Assembly (NCBI RefSeq): GCF_003852495.1
Contig: NZ_QAJI01000001.1
Span: 9,877 to 73,876, forward strand
Direction of reading: 5' to 3'
DNA from: Taibaiella sp. KBW10
Lineage (GTDB): Bacteria; Bacteroidota; Bacteroidia; Chitinophagales; Chitinophagaceae
Length of the DNA: 64,000 nucleotides
The notes beneath the pieces were generated by a model. That model did no database searches, was not told where the DNA came from, and saw nothing but the letters and a program-made list of their open reading frames with translations. Shown in pieces: positions 37,007 to 46,905 of the stretch; the first letter of the stretch is position 1; the number at the start of each line of letters is the position of its first letter. The position numbers and the translations under genes are program-made.

Positions 37007-38071
37007 CTACGCTAAAGTAATGGTGTTATCCAAATACACATCTTGAATTGAATTCAGTAATTCAACCCCTACTTTCATATCTTTTTGGAATGCTTTACGG
37101 CCAGAGATCAATCCCATACCACCGGCACGTTTGTTGATTACGGCAGTTGTTACCGCTTCGGCCAAATCAGAAGCTCCTTTAGATTCCCCACCAGAGTTGA
37201 TCAGACCTGCACGACCCATATAACAGTTCGCTACCTGGTAACGGGCTAAATCGATCGGGTGATCCGTTGTCAATTTGCTGTATACATCTTTATGTGTTTT
37301 ACCTACTTTAATGGCATTATAACCACCATTATTTGTCGGTAATTTTTGTTTGATGATATCTGCCTGAATAGTCACACCCAGATGGTTTGCCTGTGCTGTT
37401 AAATCTGCAGCAGCGTGATAATCTATACCATCTACCTTAAAGGCGCTGTTTCTTAAGTAGCACCATAATACGGTAGCCATACCTAAAGAGTGCGCATATT
37501 CAAATGCTTTAGCAACTTCAATAATCTGACGGTTGCTTTCTGCAGAACCGAAATAGATTGTAGCACCTACTGCTACTGCTCCCATTTCCCATGCTTCTTT
37601 GATAGAACCAAACATAATCTGGTCGTAAGAATCCGGGTAAGACAGGAATTCATTATGGTTTATTTTTACGATAAACGGGATTTTGTGTGCATATTTACGC
37701 GCTACAGAACCTAATACGCCAAAAGTAGAGGCAACAGCATTACAACCACCTTCAATCGCTAATTTTACAATATTCTCAGAATCAAAATAGATAGGATTAG
37801 GTGCAAATGAAGCCCCGGCACTATGCTCGATCCCCTGATCTACAGGAAGGATTGAAACATAACCGCTATTAGCCAAACGACCGGTACCCATAATGGTTTG
37901 CAAACTACGTAAGGTTTGTATATTACGATTGGACAATGCCCATACGTCATCTATATGTGAAGGAGATGGAGCATGTAACATAGACTTATCGATAGTCTTA
38001 CATTCATGATTCAATAAAGAATCGGCATCGGCGCCTAATAACTCAACTATTTTGTTGTTTGCCATAATCAT
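37007..38071 (-). CDS. fbaB: Class I fructose-bisphosphate aldolase (DhnA/FbaB type)
   Basis: The 354-residue protein matches the archaeal-type (DeoC/FbaB/LacD superfamily) class I aldolase that cleaves fructose 1,6-bisphosphate through a Schiff-base Lys. Evidence: [20 protein letters not shown] near residue 72, [44 protein letters not shown] with a candidate Lys, and [18 protein letters not shown] for phosphate binding. The Zn-dependent class II signature is absent. A TAnnTTTG element (38096-38103) is upstream and a GC-rich terminator downstream. In FbaB-type proteins an alternative 2-amino-3,7-dideoxy-heptulosonate synthase role is possible but less likely. Confidence 0.9.
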   Translation of the reverse strand: MIMANNKIVELLGADADSLLNHECKTIDKSMLHAPSPSHIDDVWALSNRNIQTLRSLQTIMGTGRLANSGYVSILPVDQGIEHSAGASFAPNPIYFDSENIVKLAIEGGCNAVASTFGVLGSVARKYAHKIPFIVKINHNEFLSYPDSYDQIMFGSIKEAWEMGAVAVGATIYFGSAESNRQIIEVAKAFEYAHSLGMATVLWCYLRNSAFKVDGIDYHAAADLTAQANHLGVTIQADIIKQKLPTNNGGYNAIKVGKTHKDVYSKLTTDHPIDLARYQVANCYMGRAGLINSGGESKGASDLAEAVTTAVINKRAGGMGLISGRKAFQKDMKVGVELLNSIQDVYLDNTITLA

Positions 38072-38095
38072 TTAATTCGGTTTTCTATTTGGCTG

Positions 38096-38103
38096 CAAAA
38101 GTA
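38096..38103 (-). promoter_or_regulatory. -7 promoter element of the class I aldolase
   Basis: Minus-strand TACTTTTG, an exact TAnnTTTG match, 25 bp before the start codon at 38071. Confidence 0.5.
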
Positions 38104-38133
38104 ATTAAATATGTTAATATCATCAAATAAGTG

Positions 38134-40029
38134 CTATAAAGAAATTATTCCTTTATTATAATAAACGATTCCATCCTCCGTAAGTCCTTGTAAAACCGCA
38201 AGAATGGTCTCTTTATGAACTTCCTTTAATTTCCATAGCAGGTCATTGACCTTCATCGATGTTGCATTTTTCAATTCCGCCACAATCCGCTTGCGCAATT
38301 CAGGCGTATTATACTGAATCTCATTCTGTCTTTTAAGACAATTGTCACATTGCCCGCAGGCATCCTCTTGTTGCTGTCCAAAATAAGCAGACAATAATTT
38401 ATTTCTGCATACCGTATCATTATGGATAAATGCGGCAAGTTGTGTCACCTGTTCCTGCAAGGCATTTTTCATTTGCCGCAGCAGTTTTTCATCCAAACGC
38501 AGATAGGTCAACGTAAAACGGTCGTGCTGCCACAAAATGTAACTGCCTATAATAGCCGGCTTATATTGTAAGATGCCAAAATCCTGCAATTGATATAAGC
38601 GGTCTTCCAACACCGTTTTATCTATTTTCAAGGCCTGCGCCACCTTAAAGATCGGTATGGGGGTTTCAAAATGGAAAATACTTCCAAAATGACGCAGCAG
38701 CATTTCGACCACTTCATGTAGCGGTTTGTAGTGCTTTTCTATATAATTAAGTGATTCCCGACTTGTAGTAAAACGGACCGTATACTGTGTCTGTGCATTT
38801 TCGTTCCACTCCAGGAAGCCCTGTCTTTCCAATATTTTCACCGCACTTATGGTCGGCAGCATCTCTAATTTAAACCGGGAGACAAAAGTCGCCACATCAA
38901 AAGCAAATACTTCCTCATTGCCATTATTGACTGCGATGCCCAAATAATCGGCCAAATGCTGATAAACCGTTTTTATAAAATCTATGGGTGGAAATTGTAT
39001 CTCAGGTAAGTTCAACAGATTATTGATATCCGCAATATGGTATAGCAGCATACCCCGCGCCGGCAACCCATCGCGCCCTGCCCTGCCTACTTCCTGGTAG
39101 TATTGTTCAATACTTGAGGGTAAGTCATAATGGATTACATTCCGAACATCCGCCTTGTCTATGCCCATCCCAAAGGCCGTAGTGGCCGTCATGATGGCAT
39201 TGCTGCTATTCAGCCATTGATGATAGGAAAAATCTTTCTCCATTTTTCGCATGCCGGCATGATAATGATAAGCCGGCAAGGCCGTACGATCTTTAATTAT
39301 TTGGGCACACTCGACCGTTCGTTTACGTGTTTTACAATATACGATGCCACTCCCCTCCGCTTCCATCAAGGTCTCTGTCAAAGACAGCGGTTTATTTTCG
39401 GTATAAAGGATATGATACGCCAGATTTGCCCGGACAACGGATTGCTCAAAAACGACCGGTTGTTTCAGGCTTAGTTGCTGCATTATGTCCTGCTTCACAG
39501 CAAGGGTCGCCGAAGCCGTAATGGCCAGTGTCGGCGTCTTGGGAAACAATGCTTTAAAGGCCGAAATATTACGATAAGCCGGACGAAAATCATGCCCCCA
39601 CTGGGAGATACAATGCGCCTCATCTATCGCCAGAAAACTCAAATCGAGCCCTGCCATAAGGTCCAGAAACTGCGCATTTTGCAGCCTTTCGGGCGAAACA
39701 TACACCAGTTTATAAGCGCCATCGGCGATTTCATCCATTAGCTGCTCCAGCAGTGTACGGTCTAAACCCGAATGGATACTCACAGCCGGAATACCTAGTT
39801 TCACCAAACTATTGACCTGATCTTCTATCAGCGCAATAAGCGGGCTCACGACAAGGGTAATGCCCCGAAACAGGAGCGCCGGCACCTGATAACACAATGA
39901 TTTTCCCGCGCCGGTGGGCAACATGGCAAACACATCCTTACCCGCCAATACCTGAGTAATAATATCTTCCTGCAAAGGCCGGAAGTGCTCGTATTTCCAA
40001 TAGTGGTATAAGGTTTCGCGTATATTCAT
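38134..40029 (-). CDS. recQ: ATP-dependent DNA helicase RecQ
   Basis: A 631-residue 3'-5' DNA helicase. Motif 0/I is FRPLQEDIITQVLAGKDVFA and MLPTGAGKSLCYQVPAL; motif II is FLAIDEAHCISQWGHDFRP; motif IV-VI region includes AMTATTAFGMGIDKADVR and YYQEVGRAGRDGLPA. The RQC zinc site is AYFGQQQEDACGQCDNCL with four Cys including the earlier CRNK. An HRDC domain is not evident, so this is the shorter Bacteroidota RecQ. It acts in recombination and fork repair. A TAnnTTTG element lies 73 bp upstream. Confidence 0.95.
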   Translation of the reverse strand: MNIRETLYHYWKYEHFRPLQEDIITQVLAGKDVFAMLPTGAGKSLCYQVPALLFRGITLVVSPLIALIEDQVNSLVKLGIPAVSIHSGLDRTLLEQLMDEIADGAYKLVYVSPERLQNAQFLDLMAGLDLSFLAIDEAHCISQWGHDFRPAYRNISAFKALFPKTPTLAITASATLAVKQDIMQQLSLKQPVVFEQSVVRANLAYHILYTENKPLSLTETLMEAEGSGIVYCKTRKRTVECAQIIKDRTALPAYHYHAGMRKMEKDFSYHQWLNSSNAIMTATTAFGMGIDKADVRNVIHYDLPSSIEQYYQEVGRAGRDGLPARGMLLYHIADINNLLNLPEIQFPPIDFIKTVYQHLADYLGIAVNNGNEEVFAFDVATFVSRFKLEMLPTISAVKILERQGFLEWNENAQTQYTVRFTTSRESLNYIEKHYKPLHEVVEMLLRHFGSIFHFETPIPIFKVAQALKIDKTVLEDRLYQLQDFGILQYKPAIIGSYILWQHDRFTLTYLRLDEKLLRQMKNALQEQVTQLAAFIHNDTVCRNKLLSAYFGQQQEDACGQCDNCLKRQNEIQYNTPELRKRIVAELKNATSMKVNDLLWKLKEVHKETILAVLQGLTEDGIVYYNKGIISL

Positions 40030-40101
40030 GGTTGTTCTTGTGTAGGTGCATCGCTAAAGACGGCTTATCGGCTTTAGTAACATTCTTTGCTCTATAGCCT
40101 G

Positions 40102-40109
40102 CAAAAATA
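40102..40109 (-). promoter_or_regulatory. -7 promoter element of recQ
   Basis: Minus-strand TATTTTTG, an exact TAnnTTTG match, 73 bp before the recQ ATG. Confidence 0.45.
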
Positions 40110-40648
40110 TTTTCTTTTTACAACATATCGAATGAGCAAATCTCTATCCCAAACCAAAATTGGTTAATGAAATGTGAATGATAAAAATTTCCTGTATAAC
40201 TGCTTGTTTTATTGTAACTTAGTAGTGGAAATAAAAGACACCGTTACCCTGTTCTCTACTTATTGTTTTATGAATCGTTTTTAAGACAATGATGATCATT
40301 TTACCCCCCGAATTGATACAACAGTTTCCTCATTGTAAACAGTACCTAAGCCCCCGATATCCTTTATCTACCTGACAGACAACATCATAAATTATAATTT
40401 ACCTCTTCTCCATTATAATTTGGCCATTATTGATTCGGCCAATTTATGTTAGGGTCTGTTATCTAGTCCACGAAAAAATAGTACCGCCTCTAAAAAAGAA
40501 CGTTTCTAATAGTACTTCCCGACAGCATTATTACCAATAATGATGTGGCTCATTATTGCCGGAAAACGTCCTTACTATTTCCACAATATCCCATTTCTGC
40601 TCCTAAAGCAAATAAACATATTCTCCTTAACTTTTAATTGATTGTATC
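40110..40648. other. Non-coding stretch upstream of the T9SS cargo gene
   Basis: No convincing gene. It is AT-rich and holds small inverted repeats, including one with arms around 40390-40399 and 40412-40421 (AAATTATAAT and its complement) and another around 40530-40550. Regulatory RNA or promoter complexity for the secreted protein is possible, but nothing recognisable is present. Confidence 0.5.
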
Positions 40649-42181
40649 ATGAAAAAGTTTACACTATCCATATCTGTATTACTCTTATGGATGTTATTAC
40701 CGAAATATACAGCTGCACAAACCAGCGCCTGTACTTTTGTAAGCCCCGCTGTAGAGCTTAATTATACGAACAGTAACATTGCAGGCGATTGTATCGTAAA
40801 TGTAAATTTAAGTTTCATCATTAATATAAATAACGGTAATAAATATACCGTATTGCATCTATGGCCCGAAAGCACTTACCCTAACCCCAGTTTTCCTTAT
40901 GCGCTTAACAACGAACCAAAGTCCAGCCAAAACGGTGGGAATGGCGCACTTAATAATGCTTTAGCTACTATCATCATCAACAGAAACACCAATCCGGCAA
41001 CCCTGTTATCTACTTACGCACCTGATCCTACCATTGATGACAACACGCTCCCGGCTATAAACCAGGTGAAAGATGCCAGTGACGGGCTGATCTTAAAAGT
41101 AACCGATATGGGAAATGGAAATATTTACTATCAGATCGAAAATGTATCTCTGGTATATCCCGGAGCCTGCAACCAGATCATAAAATTCAAAGGAGATGCA
41201 TGGTCTTCCAATGCGGCTTCCCTGAATGTACAGTGTAGCATGGTCGGATTCACCTATCTCTCCAATATTCCCACGCTGAACGGCATACAGCTTTGTCAGA
41301 AAAGCGGTCAGCAAAGCCAGTATAGATTTTCCATATCCGCCCAACAACCAAACTATCTGGTAGATTACAGTGTTGATATCTTTGCAGATGTAGACAGTAG
41401 CAAAGACTTCAATCCGTTTATTGATACCGTTCGGGTAGCCAGTTATCCCAGCAGCTCACTGCCGGATATTACCTCTACAACGCCCTATAGTAGTGGATTC
41501 ATTCCTTTTTCCTGGTCCGCAACCCATAATAATAACGACCTCTTCTACATATTGGGCAATATCAAAGTTACCGATCTTATAAGCAGTACGACTACCACTT
41601 ACAGTAATACAATCTTAACCACAACGGTAGCTGATTGCAGTTCTCCTTTACCACTGAACAATCTGGTTCTGACCGGAAAAAGAGAAGGCAATTGGGTACG
41701 CCTATTCTGGCACGTCCCTAATGACGACACAAAATATGCCATTGAGAAACAAATACCGGAGCAAAGCACATGGAAGCAGGCCGGTATAGAAAAAATGAAA
41801 ACCGGTGGCGAAGGCCTTGCATTTGATGATTATGCTTATACTGATATGGAACCGGCAACCTGTTTATACCGGCTAAGGGCGATTAATCCCGACGGTAGTT
41901 TTGATTATTCCAATACCTTAAGAATGAACGGAAATAATCCATCCTTAAACCTGTATGTCTTTCCCAATCCCGCAAGTCAAAACGAAATAAGAATAATGGC
42001 AGATGTCCCTTTAAATGAGGTAGCCAATATATCCGTTATCAATGGTTTGGGCCAGGAGGTCAGACAGCTCAAAAATATCTCCAGCGGCACCATATATTTC
42101 AATGACCTCAGCAGTGGTGTATATTATATTTGCATATATAACAATCACGAAAAAATTGCGAAAACCCTTGCTGTTAAATAG
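40649..42181 (+). CDS. T9SS type A sorting-domain secreted protein
   Basis: A 510-residue secreted protein with a signal peptide (MKKFTLSISVLLLWMLLP). The C-terminal about 75 residues form the Por-secretion sorting domain: LNLYVFPNPASQNEIRI, NISVINGLGQEVRQL, NDLSSGVYYICIYNN and a terminal Lys. These proteins are exported through the outer membrane by the type IX system and often attached to A-LPS. The region before it (about 340-430) resembles a beta-sandwich linker domain. The N-terminal half (30-330) is unknown and has many Asn/Ser/Thr and scattered Cys. It is monocistronic, with a long hairpin terminator. Confidence 0.88.
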   Translation: MKKFTLSISVLLLWMLLPKYTAAQTSACTFVSPAVELNYTNSNIAGDCIVNVNLSFIININNGNKYTVLHLWPESTYPNPSFPYALNNEPKSSQNGGNGALNNALATIIINRNTNPATLLSTYAPDPTIDDNTLPAINQVKDASDGLILKVTDMGNGNIYYQIENVSLVYPGACNQIIKFKGDAWSSNAASLNVQCSMVGFTYLSNIPTLNGIQLCQKSGQQSQYRFSISAQQPNYLVDYSVDIFADVDSSKDFNPFIDTVRVASYPSSSLPDITSTTPYSSGFIPFSWSATHNNNDLFYILGNIKVTDLISSTTTTYSNTILTTTVADCSSPLPLNNLVLTGKREGNWVRLFWHVPNDDTKYAIEKQIPEQSTWKQAGIEKMKTGGEGLAFDDYAYTDMEPATCLYRLRAINPDGSFDYSNTLRMNGNNPSLNLYVFPNPASQNEIRIMADVPLNEVANISVINGLGQEVRQLKNISSGTIYFNDLSSGVYYICIYNNHEKIAKTLAVK

Positions 42182-42188
42182 TCTGCAC

Positions 42189-42249
42189 AGTGCCTTCTGT
42201 TAAATGTTTGCTTTTATATTAAAAAAACAAACAATACATAGAAGGCACT
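42189..42249 (+). terminator. Terminator after the T9SS cargo gene
   Basis: Long imperfect hairpin, 22-nt arms at 42189-42210 and 42228-42249 with perfect 10-bp outer part, followed by T-run. Confidence 0.85.
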
Positions 42250-42362
42250 TTTTTGAGCTTAAAAATCAGAACAGAAAAAACACCTATATATTGATTCCTC
42301 ATTTCGTTATGTTACCATTATGCTATATCGAATGCTAATTTGAAATATCGTAAAAAAATTCA

Positions 42363-42370
42363 TAACTTTG
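42363..42370 (+). promoter_or_regulatory. -7 promoter element of ileS
   Basis: TAACTTTG is an exact TAnnTTTG match, 36 bp before the ATG at 42407. Confidence 0.6.
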
Positions 42371-42406
42371 CACACAATTTTTTAGCGTAATTGTGTAGAT
42401 TCAATA

Positions 42407-45400
42407 ATGAGCAATAAGTATCCGGAATATAAGCAACTAAATATGCCTGCTATCGAGCAGGATCAGCATCAGAAATGGGACGCAGGCCAGTTTTTTCAAA
42501 AAAGTATGGACCTGAGAACAGGAAGCCCTGCCTTTGTTTTTTACGAAGGGCCGCCGAGCGCCAATGGCATGCCCGGTATTCACCACGTTATTTCCCGTAC
42601 GCTTAAAGATTTAGTATGCCGTTATAAAACCATGCAAGGCTTTCAGGTAAAGCGTAAAGCAGGTTGGGATACGCATGGTTTACCCGTAGAGCTTGGTGTG
42701 GAGAAAATGTTGGGTATTACTAAAGAAGATATCGGTAAAAAGATATCGGTAGCGGATTATAATGATGCCTGCCGGAAAGAAGTGATGAAATTCAAGGATA
42801 AATGGGATGAGATAACCAAAAAAATGGGTTATTGGGTAGACCTGTCTGATCCTTATATCACTTTTGACAATAATTATATAGAAAGTTTATGGTGGTGCTT
42901 AAGCGAATTGTACAAAAAAGGTTTGTTGTACAAAAGCGTGAGCATTCAACCCTACTCTCCTGCCGCAGGTACGGGTTTAAGTTCGCATGAACTGAACCAG
43001 CCGGGCACCTATAAAGATGTAAAAGATACGAGTGCCACGGTAATGTTTCGCCTGACGACTGCATCCAGAACGCAACTGGGCTTAGCTGAAAGCGACCATG
43101 AAATATACTTCATGGCCTGGACCACTACCCCATGGACCTTACCGTCTAATGCGGGTCTGACGGTTGGACCTAATATCGATTATGTGGTGGTACACACCCT
43201 TAATCCGTACACCCATCAGGCACAAAGGGTTATTGTCGCACAGCCTTTAGTAGCAAAGTACTTCAAGGCAGAAGGCGAAAACCAGGCGATAGAAAGCTGG
43301 GATGGTACTTCCAAAATACTGCCCTGGACCATAGAAAAAACGGTAAAAGGTAAAGAACTGGAAGGTTTACGATACGAACAATTGCTTCCTTTTGAAAGCA
43401 ACAAAGCTGAATTAAGCGGGGGTGATCCTTTCCGCGTTATTTTGGGTGACTTTGTGACGACAGAAGATGGTACGGGTATCGTGCATACCGCTCCGGCTTT
43501 TGGTGCGGATGACTATAAAGTAGGTCAGAAAAACAATATCGGTTTATTCAACCTGGTGGATCGCGAAGGAAAATTCGTAGAAGATACCGGTGAATATGCC
43601 GGACGCTTTGTCAAAAATTATAAAGACGATCCGAATTATGAGGACGTCAATGTAGATATATCGGTCTTCCTGAAACAAAAAGGACAGGCTTTTAAAGTAG
43701 AAAAATACGAACATAGTTACCCACATTGCTGGAGAACAGACAAACCAATCATTTATTATCCGCTGGACGCCTGGTTTATCAAAACCACTGCATTGAAAGA
43801 TCAGATGGTTGCCCTGAATAAAACGATCAACTGGAAGCCTAAAGCTACCGGTGAAGGCCGTTTTGGTAATTGGCTGGAAAATATGGTGGACTGGAACCTG
43901 AGCCGTAGCCGTTATTGGGGTACGCCTTTACCCATCTGGGTAAGTGAAGAGGGTACTAAAAAGTGTATTGGTTCTGTTGCCGAACTGGAAGCAGAAATCA
44001 AGAAAGCACAAGCTGCAGGCTTTAGCCAAAATGTGGCTTTACCTTTAGCCGATTTGCATAAACCGGTGGTGGATGATATTGTCCTGATAGACGAGCACAA
44101 CAAACCGATGTATCGTGAACCAGATCTGATTGATGTATGGTTCGATTCTGGCGCAATGCCTTATGCACAATGGCACTTCCCTTTTGAAAACAAAGAAATA
44201 TTTGCCCAAAACTACCCGGCCGACTTTATTGCGGAAGGTGTAGACCAAACCCGTGGCTGGTTTTATACCCTACATGCCTTAGGATCTTTATTGAAAGATA
44301 GTGTGCATGAAGAATTAAGAAAAGCGGGCATCGAGGTTACGGAAGATAAATATCCGGGTGTGGCTTATAAAACCGTTATTGCCAATGGTTTTGTCTTAGA
44401 CAAAGATGGCAATAAAATGAGTAAGCGCCTGGGCAATATGGTCGATCCATTCGCTACTATTGAAAAGTATAGTGCAGATGCTACCCGTTGGTACCTGATC
44501 ACCAATGCTTCTCCATGGGATAGTTTACGATTTGACGTTAAAGGTATTGAAGAAATTCAGCGTAAATTCTTCGGTACTTTATATAATACTTATCAGTTTT
44601 TTGCACTGTATGCCAATGTAGATGGTTTCGCTTTTGAAGAAGCCTACATACCGGTAGCAGAACGACCTGAGATAGACCGTTGGATCTTGTCTTCACTGAA
44701 TACACTGATCGCTACGGTAACGAAATCTTTTGATGAATATGAGCCGACACAAGCGGGCCGTGCTATTGAAAACTTTGTGGACGAACACCTGAGTAACTGG
44801 TATGTACGTTTATGCCGCCGCCGTTTCTGGAAGGGCGAGTATGAGTTTGACAAAATAGCTGCTTACCAAACTTTGTTTGAATGTCTGGAAAAACTAAGCT
44901 TATTGGTTGCCCCGATCTCTCCTTTCTTTGCGGATTGGTTATTCAACAACCTGAATGGCGTGAGTCATCAATATAAAGAAGCTTCGGTACACCATGCTTT
45001 ATTCCCTAAATCCGATACGGCTATCATCGATACCGATCTGGAAGAGAGAATGCAGAAGGCACAGGATATCTGTTCGCTGGTATTGTCTATTCGTAAGAAG
45101 GTCAATATCAAGGTACGCCAACCCTTACATAAAATCATGGTTCCTGCTTTTAATCAGCATGATAAAGATCAATTGGCATTAGTAAAAGACTTAATTTTAT
45201 CAGAAGTTAATGTGAAAGAACTGGAATTCCTTTCGGATGATGGTTTTATCAAAAAACGCATTAAACCTAATTTCAAAACTTTAGGGAAGAAAGTAGGTGC
45301 TAAAATGAAGGCTGTGGCCGCTTATATCACTGATATGAGCGATGAGCAAATCGCATCTTTAGAGCATCATAAACATATTGCGGTGAATGTAGAAGGAACC

Positions 45401-45775
45401 GAAGTATTTGTAGATATAGAAGATGTGGATATCATTGCCGAAGATATTCCTGGCTGGTCTGTTGCAAATAAAGACAATATTACCGTAGCTTTGGATATTT
45501 CTCTTGACGATGATTTATTAGAAGAAGGAAATGCCCGTGAAATCGTTAACCGCATCCAGAAGATCCGAAAAGACAAAGAATTTGCGCTTACCGACAGAAT
45601 ATTAGTACAAATTGAGAACAACGATGCTATAAACGGCGCCGTAAATCGTAATATGGCTTATATTTCCACAGAAATATTGGCCGATAAAATAGAGTTAGTT
45701 AACAACATTGTAGATGGCATCAGTATAGAAGTAAATGACTTGCTGCTCGCCGTTTCCATTACTAAAAATTCGTAA
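42407..45775 (+). CDS. ileS: Isoleucyl-tRNA synthetase, type 2 (GXHH motif)
   Basis: The 1122-residue class Ia synthetase attaches isoleucine to tRNA-Ile. The catalytic half shows PPSANGMPGIHHVISRTLKDL, where the usual HIGH signature reads GIHH, and GNKMSKRLGN as KMSKS. The editing domain (CP1) contains AWTTTPWTLPSNAGLTVGP. LWWCLSELYKKGLLYKS and RYWGTPLPIWV complete the core. The long C-terminus fits the eukaryote-like IleRS2 form common in Bacteroidota. The swapped GXHH motif is known in IleRS2 and has been linked to strong mupirocin resistance; whether that holds here is inference. A TAnnTTTG promoter precedes it, and the next gene begins 2 bp after its stop. Confidence 0.96.
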   Translation: MSNKYPEYKQLNMPAIEQDQHQKWDAGQFFQKSMDLRTGSPAFVFYEGPPSANGMPGIHHVISRTLKDLVCRYKTMQGFQVKRKAGWDTHGLPVELGVEKMLGITKEDIGKKISVADYNDACRKEVMKFKDKWDEITKKMGYWVDLSDPYITFDNNYIESLWWCLSELYKKGLLYKSVSIQPYSPAAGTGLSSHELNQPGTYKDVKDTSATVMFRLTTASRTQLGLAESDHEIYFMAWTTTPWTLPSNAGLTVGPNIDYVVVHTLNPYTHQAQRVIVAQPLVAKYFKAEGENQAIESWDGTSKILPWTIEKTVKGKELEGLRYEQLLPFESNKAELSGGDPFRVILGDFVTTEDGTGIVHTAPAFGADDYKVGQKNNIGLFNLVDREGKFVEDTGEYAGRFVKNYKDDPNYEDVNVDISVFLKQKGQAFKVEKYEHSYPHCWRTDKPIIYYPLDAWFIKTTALKDQMVALNKTINWKPKATGEGRFGNWLENMVDWNLSRSRYWGTPLPIWVSEEGTKKCIGSVAELEAEIKKAQAAGFSQNVALPLADLHKPVVDDIVLIDEHNKPMYREPDLIDVWFDSGAMPYAQWHFPFENKEIFAQNYPADFIAEGVDQTRGWFYTLHALGSLLKDSVHEELRKAGIEVTEDKYPGVAYKTVIANGFVLDKDGNKMSKRLGNMVDPFATIEKYSADATRWYLITNASPWDSLRFDVKGIEEIQRKFFGTLYNTYQFFALYANVDGFAFEEAYIPVAERPEIDRWILSSLNTLIATVTKSFDEYEPTQAGRAIENFVDEHLSNWYVRLCRRRFWKGEYEFDKIAAYQTLFECLEKLSLLVAPISPFFADWLFNNLNGVSHQYKEASVHHALFPKSDTAIIDTDLEERMQKAQDICSLVLSIRKKVNIKVRQPLHKIMVPAFNQHDKDQLALVKDLILSEVNVKELEFLSDDGFIKKRIKPNFKTLGKKVGAKMKAVAAYITDMSDEQIASLEHHKHIAVNVEGTEVFVDIEDVDIIAEDIPGWSVANKDNITVALDISLDDDLLEEGNAREIVNRIQKIRKDKEFALTDRILVQIENNDAINGAVNRNMAYISTEILADKIELVNNIVDGISIEVNDLLLAVSITKNS

Positions 45776-45777
45776 TT

Positions 45778-46830
45778 ATGGCCACCAAGAAAACAACTCC
45801 GAAAAAACCAGTAAAGGCGGCGGCTCCTGTTAAAAAAGCAGCTGCTACACCTAAGAAAACTGTGGCTACGAAGAAAGCAGCAATCCCGACCAAAAGTGTA
45901 GCAGCGAAAAAAGCCGCTCCTGCACCTAAGAAAGCCGCTCCGGTAAAAAAAGCCGTAGCTGTGCCTAAGAAAGCAGCTCCGGCGCCTAAAAAGGCCGCTC
46001 CTGTTACCAAAGCAGTAGCCGCTCCTAAGAAAGCAGCACCGGTAAAAAAAGCCGTAGTACCTCAGAAAGCGGTTCCTGCTCCAAAAGCAGCCGCTCCTGT
46101 AAAGAAGGCTGTAGCACCTAAAAATGTAGTCGCTACTCCTGCAAAAAAAGCGGTAGCCCCTGCTCCTAAAAAAGCAATTGCTCCCGTAAAAAAAGTGGTG
46201 GCAGCGCCCGCTCCTAAAGCAGCACCAAAGCCTGCGCCTAAACCATTAAGCACCATTAAGCCTTTGAGCAGACCTGCTCCGGTGGTTGCAAAACCATCTG
46301 CTGCACCTGCAAAAAAAGCAGATGCTAAACCAATGCCTATTATTGCCCATCGTAAATCAGCAAAAGCAGCCGCAAAACCAGCGCCTCCAACTACGACAAT
46401 GAAAGAATATAATCCACATACAAGATCTTTATTAGACATGCCAGAACAATCAACCGGCCCAGTATTTCGCTATAGTGACGAAGAATTGAATGAATTCAAA
46501 GAATTGATCTTAAAACGACTTGATACTGCAAGAGAAAACTTTACTTATTACCAAAACCTGATCACCCGTAAGGATGAAGCCGGCGATGATGCTGATAACA
46601 AATTGAACAGCATGGAAGACGGTAGCGGCGCTATGGAAAAAGAACAATTGTCTTTAATGGCAGCCCGCCAGATTCAATTTATCAACAACCTGGAAAAGGC
46701 CCTGGTGAGAATCGAGAATAAAACATACGGCATCTGTCGTGAAACGGGCAAACTGATCGACAAAGCACGTTTGAAAGCGGTACCACATGCTACTTTAAGT
46801 ATCGAAGCAAAAAATTCCATGAGAAAATAG
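45778..46830 (+). CDS. Histone H1-like tail fused to a TraR/DksA-type domain
   Basis: The first ~210 of 350 residues are almost only Ala, Lys, Pro and Val in H1-like repeats (KKAAPAPKKAAPVKKAVA and variants), a DNA- or RNA-binding tail with no fixed fold. The last ~125 residues, from MPEQSTGPVFRYSDEEL, resemble the small TraR/DksA proteins of Bacteroidota: ILKRLDTARENFTYYQNLI, LNSMEDGSGAMEKEQLSL, TYGICRETGKLIDKARL and VPHATLSIEAK. Only one Cys remains where DksA would bind zinc with four. It begins 2 bp after ileS, so it is co-transcribed. Possible roles are chromatin compaction with a transcription-modulating head, or RNA polymerase secondary-channel binding. An internal ATG could give the head alone. 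Function not established. Confidence 0.8.
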   Translation: MATKKTTPKKPVKAAAPVKKAAATPKKTVATKKAAIPTKSVAAKKAAPAPKKAAPVKKAVAVPKKAAPAPKKAAPVTKAVAAPKKAAPVKKAVVPQKAVPAPKAAAPVKKAVAPKNVVATPAKKAVAPAPKKAIAPVKKVVAAPAPKAAPKPAPKPLSTIKPLSRPAPVVAKPSAAPAKKADAKPMPIIAHRKSAKAAAKPAPPTTTMKEYNPHTRSLLDMPEQSTGPVFRYSDEELNEFKELILKRLDTARENFTYYQNLITRKDEAGDDADNKLNSMEDGSGAMEKEQLSLMAARQIQFINNLEKALVRIENKTYGICRETGKLIDKARLKAVPHATLSIEAKNSMRK

Positions 46831-46846
46831 ACTTTTACATTATATA

Positions 46847-46879
46847 TAATAAAAGCCTGTCTGCGACAGGCTTTTATTA
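46847..46879 (+). terminator. Terminator after the ileS operon
   Basis: Perfect 14-bp stem (46847-46860 and 46866-46879, 5-nt loop), T-rich after the stem; 16 bp past the fusion gene stop. Confidence 0.9.
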
Positions 46880-46905
46880 TATCCTTTCCTTTAAGATTAT
46901 TATTG

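Noticed and set aside
40110-40648. Hidden gene or RNA before the T9SS cargo
   Set aside because: No frame of note; small inverted repeats are weak and not conserved in any way I can test.
46062-46439. Ala/Gly-rich frame antisense to the H1-like tail
   Set aside because: Low-complexity artefact of the Lys/Ala/Pro repeats.
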